Below, one piece after another: positions 17,204 to 26,452 of a stretch of 64,000 nt of DNA (position 1 is the stretch's first letter; each line of letters begins with the position of its first letter). The notes beneath the pieces were generated by a model. It saw only the letters and a program-made list of their open reading frames with translations. It did not search any database and was not told the DNA's origin. This stretch comes from Yaniella halotolerans DSM 15476 (GTDB taxonomy: Bacteria; Actinomycetota; Actinomycetes; Actinomycetales; Micrococcaceae). The position numbers were made by a program, and so were the translations under genes. The DNA lies in the NCBI RefSeq assembly GCF_000420805.1, contig NZ_ATVQ01000001.1, positions 744,001 through 808,000 of the forward strand, given 5' to 3'.

Positions 17204-17689
17204 ATGACTGAACACAAGAATTCTTCCGACGACGTCACCGAAGTCGACACCGGTCCCTTCACGATCAGCTACCGCGTGTGGGTCAACGCAGAGCCTGCAG
17301 ACCTGTGGCAACTTGCCTCAAATCCGCACCGTCACCACGAGCTGGATGGCGGTGGAAACCTCTCCGCACGAGTGACCGGGCCTGAACAACTCGCCGAGGG
17401 TGACACCTTCAACATTTGGATGCGCCAGTATGGGGTGCGCTACACCCTCAAAATGCGTGTGGTGTCAGCTGATCCAGAACGTGAAATTGCCTGGCAGCAC
17501 CCCGGAAAACACATCTGGCGCTGGGCTTTCACCCCTGCCGACACCGGCGGCACCTGGGTGACCGAAACCTTCGACTACACGCAGGTAGCACCCATCATGA
17601 TTCGTGGGTTTAACTGGTTGGGCATTTTCCATAACAACGCGAAGAATATCCGGGCCTCACTCCGCGATCTGCAACAACGCTTTCGCTAA
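17204..17689 (+). CDS. SRPBCC/START-like ligand-binding protein
   Basis: 161 residues with the SRPBCC (Bet v1-like) pattern: YRVWVNAEPADLWQLASNP at the start, HHELDGGG, then GDTFNIWMRQYG, DPEREIAWQHPG, WRWAFTPADTGGTWVTETFDY and a long C-terminal helix with a DLQQRFR end. Such proteins bind hydrophobic molecules or act as polyketide-cyclase-like proteins; no specific ligand is indicated. It is single, just upstream of the DUF222/HNH gene. Confidence 0.82.
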   Translation: MTEHKNSSDDVTEVDTGPFTISYRVWVNAEPADLWQLASNPHRHHELDGGGNLSARVTGPEQLAEGDTFNIWMRQYGVRYTLKMRVVSADPEREIAWQHPGKHIWRWAFTPADTGGTWVTETFDYTQVAPIMIRGFNWLGIFHNNAKNIRASLRDLQQRFR

Positions 17690-17782
17690 TCCCGTTTTCC
17701 ACAGCGAGCCGCAGCCGCACCCGTTGCCCACATTCTGTCGGCAAACTCTGCGGAGGTGGGTCTCGAGTGCTGAAGTCGAGGT

Positions 17783-19438
17783 ATGACACAGCAACTCGGA
17801 TCCGGGGTGAACCCGGCAGCACTCATCGACCAGGCGCACGGGCTCCTCGCCGAGGCAATCACCACATACCGCCAACCCGAGGCCTATTCGAAGCTCGCTC
17901 GGTTTATCGTGGACCAAGCCTCCATCGATTGGGGAACTGTCTGGGGTACCGGCATTGAGCCGTCCGAAGGAACCGCACAAGTCCCGGATGTCCCATTTCC
18001 GGTGCTGTTGCGCAACGTCGAGCAGCTGTCGCGTCAGATCAATGTCCTGCAAACGTTATTGGTTGGTTTCGCTTCGACCGCGTACTACTCAGATATTGAG
18101 CGTGCTGAAATCTTTGGCATGCCAGCAGGTAAGACAGCGTTTCGGAATATCGCTGAGTTCCTTCGAGACTCTTTAGGGATCACGCTGCGGGACGCTAAAT
18201 CGCGAGTGAAGTTAGCCGGCCACCTCTCCCCCGCGCCGAGCTTGGACGGCGGGCACCGGCCCGACTCACCGTATCCCGAGGTTGCCAAACGCTTTCTGGA
18301 GGCCTCGATTGATGCCTCTGCCGCAGAGATTGTCGTGGACACCATCAATCAGGTGGAACGCGAAGCGGCTCAAGCCAAAGTGTTGACACCCGAGGTCGAA
18401 CAGCAACTTGTCGCTGGGCAGGACCACCTGGCAAAGCAGGCTGACGCGCTCGACCCCGATGGTCTTCGCCAGGTCGCCAAGCGTTGGTCGCAATACACCA
18501 CGCACTGGTTTGAGCAGAACCACCCTCCTGACGACGAAGTACTCGACCGCAAGCGTGGGGCTTTCTATCGCGGTGAAGTTCAAGGTCTCCACAGTTGGAT
18601 GCTTCGTGTCGACAGCCTATTTCACGAACGCCTGCGGGTTCTGGCCGCGGTAGTGAATAATCCCAATGCCACCTTTGAGCCGCTGAAGTCCCTGCTCGAA
18701 AAGCTCTTTGGCACAGCCCTGCCAAACTTCAGTAGCCCGGTCGGCCACAAGCCCCCGGCAGAAAACGGACAACAAGAGCTGTTGAGTGAAGACGAAGTCG
18801 GCACCCCTATTGCTGCGGCTGATGACCGGAATCGCCAGCAAAAACTCTTAGACGGTTTGACTGCGGTTTTCGACACCGGCATGTCTTTAGCCTCAACAAC
18901 ACTTCCCACCATGGGCGGGCTACCACCGCAACTCAGCGTCGTCATGGACTATCAGACGCTATACGATCAGCTCAGCCACGATTGCAATATCCAAGGCCCG
19001 TCTCAGCCCACAGCCACCAATTTCATTTCCCAAGCCCTGTTTACCGGCCCCATCTCGCCATCGTCGATCCGCCCACTATCCTGCGAGGCCGATTTGATCC
19101 CGGCGGTACTGGGGTCACAAGGTGCGATTCTGGATATGGGACGAAAAACTCGGCTCTTTACGACCGATCAACGGCGGGCGCTCATCGCGCGAGACCGCGG
19201 GTGTGCGGCGCCGAACTGTACGATTCCTGCACCCTGGTGCGATGCTCACCATGTCGAGGCGTGGAAACGTGGCGGCCCAACCTCGGTGGTCAATGCGACA
19301 CTGTTGTGTTCGCATCATCACCACGCGGTGCACGCCGGCATGTGGCAAGTGACGATGAACGCAGGGATCCCCTGGTTCACTCCAGCACCGTATCTAGACC
19401 CTGATCAACGGCCTCGGCGCAATCGATTCTGGCGGTAA
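17783..19438 (+). CDS. DUF222/HNH endonuclease-domain protein
   Basis: 551 residues: a large N-terminal DUF222 region and a C-terminal HNH nuclease module with CAAPNCTIPAPWCDAHHVEAW, then VVNATLLCSHHHHAVHAG. The zinc-binding Cys pairs and the HH...H catalytic set are complete. This family is present in many copies in actinobacterial genomes and is often thought to be mobile, but the biological role is unsettled. The start at 17783 lies 93 bases after the SRPBCC stop and has weak ribosome binding. Confidence 0.88.
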   Translation: MTQQLGSGVNPAALIDQAHGLLAEAITTYRQPEAYSKLARFIVDQASIDWGTVWGTGIEPSEGTAQVPDVPFPVLLRNVEQLSRQINVLQTLLVGFASTAYYSDIERAEIFGMPAGKTAFRNIAEFLRDSLGITLRDAKSRVKLAGHLSPAPSLDGGHRPDSPYPEVAKRFLEASIDASAAEIVVDTINQVEREAAQAKVLTPEVEQQLVAGQDHLAKQADALDPDGLRQVAKRWSQYTTHWFEQNHPPDDEVLDRKRGAFYRGEVQGLHSWMLRVDSLFHERLRVLAAVVNNPNATFEPLKSLLEKLFGTALPNFSSPVGHKPPAENGQQELLSEDEVGTPIAAADDRNRQQKLLDGLTAVFDTGMSLASTTLPTMGGLPPQLSVVMDYQTLYDQLSHDCNIQGPSQPTATNFISQALFTGPISPSSIRPLSCEADLIPAVLGSQGAILDMGRKTRLFTTDQRRALIARDRGCAAPNCTIPAPWCDAHHVEAWKRGGPTSVVNATLLCSHHHHAVHAGMWQVTMNAGIPWFTPAPYLDPDQRPRRNRFWR

Positions 19439-19517
19439 GCTGGAGCGACACCGAGCACTTCACTCGTGAGACGTGTGCATCCGCGCAAACTGTCGACTAG
19501 CAAAGGACGTCGGAGCC

Positions 19518-19934
19518 ATGGCAAGAAAACCGTTCAATATGCCGCCCAAAGCTTTTGGCCCTGCCGAAGGCGACCCCAATGCTGATGTCACGGTTCTCAC
19601 CGCCGATGATGCGCCAGCCCCACGTCAGGGCACACCACCTGCCATCACACGCAGACTCGAAGGTGACGGGGTGAACCTCATCTTCCTCACATTCACCCCG
19701 GGGCAAATGCTGCGTTCACACACCACGGCTCACCCGATCACAGTTCAAGCGCTCAAGGGATCACTGGTCCTCACGACCGACGACGGTGATATCGTCATGG
19801 AGCCGGGGACCGTCGTGCACCTGCGTGCGATGGTCGTCCATGAAGTGTCAGCCCCAGACGACGCCGAAGACACCAACGTTTTGCTGCTGAGCATGCTGAC
19901 CGGCGAACGTCATTCCGAACCGACAGCAGAATAA
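19518..19934 (+). CDS. Cupin-domain protein
   Basis: 138 residues with a single cupin barrel: LTFTPGQMLRSHTTAHPITVQALKGSLVL is motif 1 and MEPGTVVHLRAMVVHEVSA is motif 2, with histidines placed to bind a metal. I use the ATG at 19518; a GTG 45 bases earlier has no support. Convergent with the Lrp gene. Likely a small metalloenzyme or a sensor of a small molecule; no substrate can be assigned. Confidence 0.8.
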   Translation: MARKPFNMPPKAFGPAEGDPNADVTVLTADDAPAPRQGTPPAITRRLEGDGVNLIFLTFTPGQMLRSHTTAHPITVQALKGSLVLTTDDGDIVMEPGTVVHLRAMVVHEVSAPDDAEDTNVLLLSMLTGERHSEPTAE

Positions 19935-19937
19935 TCG

Positions 19938-20411
19938 CTAGTGCAGTGCGCTATCTGAGGTTCGCTCCTCAAAAATCATCACCGTTTGAGTATCGACCAC
20001 ACCGTCTAACGGTTGGATCTCATCAAACACCACGCGGCGCAGATCCGCATTATCACGTGCCCGCACCAGCAAAATGACGTCCATGGGACCACCGGTCAGT
20101 GTCACCTGCCAGATCTCTGGAATATCTAAGAGCTTCTGCCGCAGGGCACGCCAGTTATGTTGGCGCAGTTTAAGGATGACATGGGCCGAAGCGCCGAACC
20201 CTAAGCGTGCGTGATCAACCGAGATCGAATACCCGGTAATAACGCCGTGTTTCTGCAAATATTGGAGGCGCGAATAGCAGTGCGCTCGTGAGATGTGCAC
20301 CTTCTCCGCGAGCGCAGTGACAGAAATCCGCCCGTCATCAGCCAATGCCGAGATAATGCGCCGATCGATCGTCTCCAACTGCGCAGCTTCCGTACTGCGT
20401 TGCTCCTCGGG
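19938..20411 (-). CDS. Lrp/AsnC-family regulator (BkdR-like)
   Basis: 157 residues: N-terminal winged helix (LETIDRRIISALADDGRISVTALAEKVHISRAHCYSRL) and a C-terminal RAM ligand domain (VILKLRQHNWRALRQKLLDI, then GPMDVILLVRARD). The ATG at 20411 is preceded by GGAG. It is divergent from the 2-oxo acid dehydrogenase operon, the arrangement known for BkdR-type Lrp regulators that respond to branched-chain amino or keto acids, so it probably controls that operon from the 20412-20583 interval. Confidence 0.88.
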   Translation of the reverse strand, partial: PEEQRSTEAAQLETIDRRIISALADDGRISVTALAEKVHISRAHCYSRLQYLQKHGVITGYSISVDHARLGFGASAHVILKLRQHNWRALRQKLLDIPEIWQVTLTGGPMDVILLVRARDNADLRRVVFDEIQPLDGVVDTQTVMIFEERTSDSALH

Positions 20412-20583
20412 CATCCCATCTCCAAAATGTAGGCCACACGCATCTATACGCTTCAATTTGTACACAATTCTATGGTGATATTGAAAAAATGTCTGCAGTT
20501 TGTGATTTGCATCCCACTTTTCGTTTCAAGTGACCATACTGGTGTTTACAGTACTCGCATCCAACTTGAAGGACGTGCCAGCC

Positions 20584-21765
20584 ATGATGCCGGAGAACGC
20601 ACAGCCTGATCCCACAGATGAAAAAGTCAAGAGACTTGGAATCAGCCTTGAGGACTATCTGCTGCCAACTCACGGTCGGATCCAGATGATTTCTGAATCC
20701 GGTGAGCTTTTGCCCGTAGACGAGCAAGGCTCCACACCAGGCCACGAATACCCCATGCCGACCACGCAAGAATTGCTCGACGGCTACCGCCAGCTGGTCA
20801 TTGGCCGTCGGGTCAACGATCAGAACTATGCGCTGGTACGCCAAGGACGCATGGCAGTTTATCCGTCATCTCATGGGCAAGAAGCCTCTGAAGTTGCAGC
20901 CGCCCTGTGTCTGGAACCTCGCGACTGGCTCTTCCCCACCTACCGCGACACTGTTGCCGTCATCGCACGCGGTGTGGACCCCATGGAAGTAATGACCAAC
21001 TTCCGCGGAAACTGGCATCAAGGCTATAACCCACATGAGAACAACACTTCGGTTCAATCAACACCACTGACCACACAGCTGTTACACGCCGTTGGGATGG
21101 CACACGCCGCCCGACTCCGGGGTGAAGAAATGGTAGTGCTGGGCATGGTCGGCGATGGCGGCACGTCGGAAGGTGACTTCCACGAAGCCCTGAACTTCGC
21201 CTCGGTGTTCAAACTGCCGGTGATCTTCTTTGTACAAAACAATAAGTATGCGATCTCCGTACCGCTCTCCCGCCAGACAGCTGCTCCATCGCTGGCGCAT
21301 AAAGCTGTGGGTTACGGCATGGCCGGTGAACTCGTGGACGGCAATGACTTAGCTGCATTGCTCGCGGTGCTCGGTCGTGCCGTGAAACTTTGCCGTGAAG
21401 GTCGCGGCCCATTCCTGGTTGAAGCCGATACCTACCGGATGCAATCGCACACCAATGCCGACGACGCCACTCGTTACCGGGAAGGCGAAGAAGTCGATGA
21501 ATGGACTAAGCGCGATCCACTGACACGTATGCGCACCTACTTGAAGCATGAAGGCGCTCTGACCGAGGAACTTGAATCGGAATATACCTCAGATGCTGAA
21601 ACGGTCGCAGCATCGCTGCGGGACGCGATGGGCCAAGACGCTGAACTGAACCCGTTGGATCTCTTTGATCACGTCTACACAGTGCAAACACCACAGTTGG
21701 CTGAGCAACGGGCACAGTTGGCTGAAGAACTATCCCGCGACGCACACACCGAGCACCAGGGCTAA
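20584..21765 (+). CDS. 2-oxo acid dehydrogenase E1 alpha subunit
   Basis: 393-residue ThDP-dependent E1 alpha subunit that decarboxylates a 2-oxo acid. The ThDP motif is GDGGTSEGDFHEALNFA with NNKYAIS following. The phosphorylation-loop region YRMQSHTNADDATRYR is typical of branched-chain or pyruvate E1 alpha. I choose the ATG at 20584 because GAAGGA lies ten bases upstream; longer frames run back into the promoter. First gene of a three-gene operon with E1 beta (13-base gap) and E2. With an Lrp gene next door and no E3 here, a branched-chain 2-oxo acid dehydrogenase is more likely than pyruvate dehydrogenase, but this is not proven. Confidence 0.9.
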   Translation: MMPENAQPDPTDEKVKRLGISLEDYLLPTHGRIQMISESGELLPVDEQGSTPGHEYPMPTTQELLDGYRQLVIGRRVNDQNYALVRQGRMAVYPSSHGQEASEVAAALCLEPRDWLFPTYRDTVAVIARGVDPMEVMTNFRGNWHQGYNPHENNTSVQSTPLTTQLLHAVGMAHAARLRGEEMVVLGMVGDGGTSEGDFHEALNFASVFKLPVIFFVQNNKYAISVPLSRQTAAPSLAHKAVGYGMAGELVDGNDLAALLAVLGRAVKLCREGRGPFLVEADTYRMQSHTNADDATRYREGEEVDEWTKRDPLTRMRTYLKHEGALTEELESEYTSDAETVAASLRDAMGQDAELNPLDLFDHVYTVQTPQLAEQRAQLAEELSRDAHTEHQG

Positions 21766-21778
21766 GAGGAGCACAACA

Positions 21779-22855
21779 ATGAGCAAGGATAAATCAACTC
21801 TCAGCTTTGCCGCCGCACTGAACGCAGCACTGACCGATGAGATGTCGAGCGACGATATGGTCGTGGTCTTCGGCGAAGACGTCGGCACGCTCGGTGGGGT
21901 CTTCCGCATTACCGAAGGCTTGAGCCAACAGTTCGGCGAGGATCGGTGTTTCGACACTCCCCTGGCTGAGTCCGGAATTGCCGGCACCGCCATCGGCATG
22001 GGGCTCGGTGGCGTACGCCCGGTCATCGAAATGCAGTTCGACGCGTTCGCTTATCCAGCATTTCAGCAGATCATCAGCCACATGGCCAAGATGCGCAACC
22101 GCACCAAGGGTTCCGCCCCACTCCCCATCACCGTACGCATCCCCTATGGCGGTGGAATCGGCGGCGTCGAACATCACTGTGATTCCTCAGAGTCGTATTA
22201 CGCTCACACCCCGGGACTGAAGGTCTACACCCCGGCCTCCGTGGAAGACGCCTACCTGATGCTGCGAGCCGCGATCCGCCTGGATGACCCGGTAATTTTC
22301 ATGGAGCCAAAGAAGCTCTACTGGACCAAGGCAGAGGTCTCGCTCGAAGAGCTGCGTCAAGAATTCGACACTCGCTGGGCCCAGGTCGAGACACAGCGTG
22401 AACACGGTGAACCATACGCTCGTGCTGGCGTTGCCCGTCCCGGTGAGGACGTCACGTTGGTCTCCTACGGACCGTCTGTGGTGACCTGCTTGGCAGCCGC
22501 TGAAGCAGCCGCAAAAGAAGGTCACAGCGTTGAAGTCGTTGACCTCCGCAGCATCAATCCATTGGACGAAGCCACCATCACGGCATCGGTTGCCAAAACC
22601 GGTCGCGCCGTTGTTGTTGCCGAACCGCAAGGTTTCACGTCGGTGGCCTCGGAAATCGTGGCGCGTATTCAGCAGCGTTGCTTCCATTCGTTAGCAGCAC
22701 CGGTGCTGCGGGTGACCGGTTTCGATATCCCCTACCCACCTCCGATGCTGGAAAAATATCATCTGCCGAATGTCGATCGAATCTTGGATGCCATCGACGA
22801 TCTGCAGTGGGATGACACTCCCGTAGACTTCGCCACCGCCACAGGAGGGCACTGA
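21779..22855 (+). CDS. 2-oxo acid dehydrogenase E1 beta subunit
   Basis: 358-residue E1 beta partner, with VVVFGEDVGTLGGVFRITEGL near residue 27, the DTPLAESGIAGTAIGMGLGG segment, IRIPYGGGIGG-like pocket residues (VRIPYGGGIGGVEHHCDS) and the C-terminal VTGFDIPYPPPMLE. The ATG at 21779 has GAGGAG eight bases upstream. The stop overlaps the E2 start by one base (TGATG), so translation of E1 beta and E2 is coupled. Confidence 0.92.
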   Translation: MSKDKSTLSFAAALNAALTDEMSSDDMVVVFGEDVGTLGGVFRITEGLSQQFGEDRCFDTPLAESGIAGTAIGMGLGGVRPVIEMQFDAFAYPAFQQIISHMAKMRNRTKGSAPLPITVRIPYGGGIGGVEHHCDSSESYYAHTPGLKVYTPASVEDAYLMLRAAIRLDDPVIFMEPKKLYWTKAEVSLEELRQEFDTRWAQVETQREHGEPYARAGVARPGEDVTLVSYGPSVVTCLAAAEAAAKEGHSVEVVDLRSINPLDEATITASVAKTGRAVVVAEPQGFTSVASEIVARIQQRCFHSLAAPVLRVTGFDIPYPPPMLEKYHLPNVDRILDAIDDLQWDDTPVDFATATGGH

Positions 22856-24210
22856 TGAGCACACAGATTTTCAACCTCCCCGACCTGGGTGAAGGCCTCA
22901 CGGAAGCCGACCTCGTCAACTGGCTCGTCGAAGAAGGCGAGACCATCGCCGTCGACCAGCCGATCGCCGAAGTCGAAACCGCCAAAGCACTCGTCGAAGT
23001 CCCCTCACCGTATGCCGGTACCGTGATCACCCTGCACGGCAAACCGGGTGAAACGCTGTTCGTGGGCAACCCGCTCATCACTGTCGGCGATGAGTCAGCC
23101 CAGTCTGCAGACCAGCCCGGCGCACTGGAGTATCGAGAAGAAGAGCAAGCTGGCATTGCAGTCCCCGACGACGAGGATAACGAATCTTCCGGCAGCGTGC
23201 TGATCGGCTATGGTACCACCGGTGGCGCAGCAACAGGGCGCACCCGCGCTCGCAAACACCCCTCGACGGCTTCGAATACTCAGACGAGCCAGTCCACCGA
23301 CAAGGGAGGGGCGCCGCGCGTAATTTCTCCTATCGTGCGTCAGCTCGCGAAACGCAACAATATTGACGTCGCCCAACTCACCGGCAGTGGGCAGGATGGC
23401 ATCATTACCCGCGCCGATGTTCTGGCTGCTACGGAAGCACAGACCGATACACCGCAGACAGAAACGAGCACGCCGGCCGCCCAAGACCAGGATGCCCGTT
23501 CTGGTTTGACCATCGTGGACCGGGTACCCATGACCGGCGTTCGCAAAATGGTTGCGGAGCAGATGGTGCGCTCGAGAACGAACATCCCAGAAGCCACCGC
23601 CTGGTTAGACGTCGACGTCACCGAACTCATCGAACTGCGTGCACGGTTGAAAGCTGATGATCCAGAAACCGCACCCAGCTTGTTGGCTTTGATCGCACGG
23701 TTCACCACGGCAGCCTTGCGCCGCTACCCCGTCATGAACTCGAGGATCGTGGAAACCGATGACGGTGAAGAGATTGTCTACTTCGACGGGATCAATCTAG
23801 GTCTTGCCGCCCAAACCCCGCGCGGTCTCGTCGTTCCTGCGATCGAACATGCCCAGCGGCTCTCTGCTCGCGAGCTGACCACCGAGATCGGTGAACTCGT
23901 AGCGAAAGCCCGGGATGGCCAATGCACCCCGGCCGAACTGACCCGTGGAACCTTCACCCTGAATAACTACGGGGTCTTTGGTACTGACGGTGCAGCAGCG
24001 ATCATCAATACTCCTGAAGTTGCAATCCTCGGTGTTGGCCGGATTATGGATCGCCCATGGGTGGTTGATGGGGAAATCATGGCGCGAAAAGTCACTGAGC
24101 TGACGCTGTCATTTGACCACCGGGTGACCGACGGTGGCACTGCTTCGGCATTCCTGACCTCGGTTGCCGATGCTATGCACCACCCAGCCTCGGCGTTGGC
24201 AGATTTGTAA
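22855..24210 (+). CDS. 2-oxo acid dehydrogenase E2 (dihydrolipoyl acyltransferase)
   Basis: 451 residues: one N-terminal lipoyl domain (lipoylated Lys in EVETAKALVEVPSPYAG), a linker, a peripheral-subunit binding domain (RVISPIVRQLAKRNNIDVAQ), another Pro/Thr-rich linker and the acyltransferase core with LSFDHRVTDGGTASAFL, where the His and Asp catalyse acyl transfer. A single lipoyl domain fits branched-chain E2. The operon ends here; the partner E3 must be elsewhere. Confidence 0.92.
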   Translation: MSTQIFNLPDLGEGLTEADLVNWLVEEGETIAVDQPIAEVETAKALVEVPSPYAGTVITLHGKPGETLFVGNPLITVGDESAQSADQPGALEYREEEQAGIAVPDDEDNESSGSVLIGYGTTGGAATGRTRARKHPSTASNTQTSQSTDKGGAPRVISPIVRQLAKRNNIDVAQLTGSGQDGIITRADVLAATEAQTDTPQTETSTPAAQDQDARSGLTIVDRVPMTGVRKMVAEQMVRSRTNIPEATAWLDVDVTELIELRARLKADDPETAPSLLALIARFTTAALRRYPVMNSRIVETDDGEEIVYFDGINLGLAAQTPRGLVVPAIEHAQRLSARELTTEIGELVAKARDGQCTPAELTRGTFTLNNYGVFGTDGAAAIINTPEVAILGVGRIMDRPWVVDGEIMARKVTELTLSFDHRVTDGGTASAFLTSVADAMHHPASALADL

Positions 24211-24228
24211 AAGTATTGCCGCGCCAAC

Positions 24229-24269
24229 AACACGGTGAGGAGTACCGCAACGATATTCCTCACCGTGTT
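24229..24269 (+). terminator. Strong hairpin after the E2 gene
   Basis: A 13-base perfect stem pairs 24229-24241 with 24257-24269 (core ACGGTGAGG with CCTCACCGT) around a 15-base loop. There is no T run behind it, so it is a Rho-type or mRNA-stabilising hairpin, or a weak terminator. Confidence 0.5.
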
Positions 24270-24364
24270 CGTGTGATGACAAAAGTTGACCCAAATTCAG
24301 CCGGTAGATTGCTGGCAGTCCGAAAAAGCATTTAACAGCCGGGATAGTAGAACCGTCAACTATC

Positions 24365-24913
24365 ATGCGGGGCATGCACCATCACGATCACACCAACTTG
24401 AATAACTATTCGCCGCCGCCTCCACCGGAGATTCCGGCGTACAAGAATCAAGCCTCCACAACACCACCTGACGAAGGTAGAAAATACCAAAGACCACGTA
24501 GACAAAAACGCAATCCACTACTCATACCCCTCATTGCAGTAAGTGTTCTGGCTCTGGTTATGTCGGCGCTCTATCTACAAACTTTGTTCGCTCAAGCCCA
24601 ACGCGATACGTCGTTTGCAGAGGCCGTAGAAACCTGTGACGTTTCGGAGACGTCGCCTTATATTGAGGTGGCTGACGATGGCGACACTCTGCTCATGACG
24701 TCAGAAGGAGACGAGTCACTCGGCGCTCCGATAACAGAAATTGCATGTGTTTTCGTCGAACTAGAGGTGCCTTCAAGCATCATTAACCGTTTCGAGACAA
24801 CCCGCGCCCTGGACGGCACGCAAACCGGTACCTGGGACGTATACGAAGCAACTTGGAACTATCATCCAAACAGCGGCTCACACGTCACGATTACCGTCGT
24901 GGACCCCGACTAG
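24365..24913 (+). CDS. Single-pass membrane protein of unknown function
   Basis: 182 residues: a cytoplasmic Pro-rich start (SPPPPPEIPAYK), a basic block RRQKRN, one membrane helix (LLIPLIAVSVLALVMSALYL, about residues 52-71) and an extracytoplasmic domain of about 110 residues with two Cys (ETCDVSE, EIACVFVE) that may form a disulfide. The style resembles many small actinobacterial exported proteins with no named family. No Shine-Dalgarno is seen; the ATG at 24374 is an alternative start. Confidence 0.7.
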   Translation: MRGMHHHDHTNLNNYSPPPPPEIPAYKNQASTTPPDEGRKYQRPRRQKRNPLLIPLIAVSVLALVMSALYLQTLFAQAQRDTSFAEAVETCDVSETSPYIEVADDGDTLLMTSEGDESLGAPITEIACVFVELEVPSSIINRFETTRALDGTQTGTWDVYEATWNYHPNSGSHVTITVVDPD

Positions 24914-24939
24914 TAGCCGTGCTTCGCCATTGTTCAGGG

Positions 24940-26256
24940 TTACGGCAGTAGCCCGTAGATGATGCCCGAAACGGCAACCACACCTGCAATCGTCACGAAA
25001 ATATTCGAGGCGAGTCCACGATATGGTTCCAGCACATTGACTTTATGGATGGCGTACATCGGCAAGAGGTACAACACCATGGCAATGATCGGTCCCGAGA
25101 GCGATTCAATAAGCGATAACACGGACGGATTCAAAATTGCGGTAATCCAGGCGGTCAACACCACGAATCCGATAACCCCGTAGCGGATGTACTTTTGGTT
25201 GAGGTTTCTGCCTTTGGTACCGAACGTGTTGTTGATGATGCCCACACCGCCTTCAATGCCACCCAACCAGTGGCCGAAAAATGATGAGGCAATGGCAACG
25301 ATGGAGATCGCTGGCCCAAGAATTTGTAGGAACGGCTGATCCAGCTGATTCGCCAGGTATGACACGACCGGAAGGTTTGCTTCGCGTGCTTCTTGCATCC
25401 CTTCGGGCCCGAGTGCCAGTGCTGATGACCAGACGAATCCCATCGTGAAGATGGTGAGAATAACAGTCGTCCATTTAATGATCTGCGATGCCTTCATCCC
25501 GGCACGGAGTTTATAGGTCTCTTTGAGCGAGACGGTGAGCTGGCTGGTCGCCGCGGCGAAGCTAAACGAAAAGACCAGAACTGGAATGACCAGCCACACC
25601 GATGACACAAAGTCACCGAATGCCGGCACCTCGCCGAATGAATCGAACTGCCAGTGCGGAATGAGCCAAATAATGAGGAAGGCTAAAGCCGCGATGAGTG
25701 GGTAGACGATCCACCCTGTGACGATTGAGACCAGTTTTGGCCCGGCGATCATGACCGCCGACATTGCCAACACCAAGATCAGTGACAGTAACCAGCGCGG
25801 CCAGGGTTCCATACCGAGTTGATTGACCATCAATGAATTGACGGTATTGGTTATCGATACCGCATAGATCAGGATGATCGGATAGATCGATAAGAAATAC
25901 ACGACCGTGATGAACAGGCCAGCACCACGGCCAAAGTACTGACGAGAAACTTCGGTGATGTCCGATGTGGGTTCACGAACAGCAACCACCATTCTCGACA
26001 GCCCACGGTGTGCGAGGTACGTCATCGGACCGATCAGGATGGTCGCAACAATCAGCGGGTAGACGCCGCCTTCACCGGCATTGATAGGCAAGAATAGGAT
26101 TCCGGCGCCAACGGCGGTGCCGAACAGACTGATCAGCCAGCTGGCATCGAAGCGACTCCACTTGGGTTTTTCGCCCTTGCCCCGGTGCATTTCGAATTCC
26201 GCCGGCGTGACGGCCGTCCCGCCTTCCGTAGGGAATTCTTCTCGAGACCAACTCAT
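24940..26256 (-). CDS. HAAAP-family amino acid permease
   Basis: 438 residues with eleven or so membrane helices. The signature SLFGTAVGAGILFLPINAG (near residues 44-62) marks the hydroxy/aromatic amino acid permease family (SdaC, TdcC, TnaB relatives), H+-coupled importers of serine, threonine or aromatic amino acids. It is convergent with the unknown membrane gene and stands alone. The exact amino acid is not predictable. Confidence 0.85.
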   Translation of the reverse strand: MSWSREEFPTEGGTAVTPAEFEMHRGKGEKPKWSRFDASWLISLFGTAVGAGILFLPINAGEGGVYPLIVATILIGPMTYLAHRGLSRMVVAVREPTSDITEVSRQYFGRGAGLFITVVYFLSIYPIILIYAVSITNTVNSLMVNQLGMEPWPRWLLSLILVLAMSAVMIAGPKLVSIVTGWIVYPLIAALAFLIIWLIPHWQFDSFGEVPAFGDFVSSVWLVIPVLVFSFSFAAATSQLTVSLKETYKLRAGMKASQIIKWTTVILTIFTMGFVWSSALALGPEGMQEAREANLPVVSYLANQLDQPFLQILGPAISIVAIASSFFGHWLGGIEGGVGIINNTFGTKGRNLNQKYIRYGVIGFVVLTAWITAILNPSVLSLIESLSGPIIAMVLYLLPMYAIHKVNVLEPYRGLASNIFVTIAGVVAVSGIIYGLLP

Positions 26257-26386
26257 AAAATGATCGCTCCTCTATTTGGCGAACGCTGCACCGAATCGCA
26301 CATCGGATGGCACCAGTCTGAAAAGCAGACCTGAAACTTAGCCTAGGTCAGACCGTTACAGGTCACATAATCATGAGTTGAAACAC

Positions 26387-26420
26387 AGCGGGAGCCAACG
26401 ATTCTTCGTTGGCTCCCGCT
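26387..26420 (-). terminator. Terminator after the ThDP enzyme gene
   Basis: A 15-base perfect stem pairs 26387-26401 with 26406-26420 around the loop TTCT. On the minus strand it lies 33 bases after the stop of the ThDP gene and is followed by GTGTTTC, a weak T-rich run. Confidence 0.7.
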
Positions 26421-26452
26421 TATCAGACGCGTTGAGCGTCGTGGTGATCAGA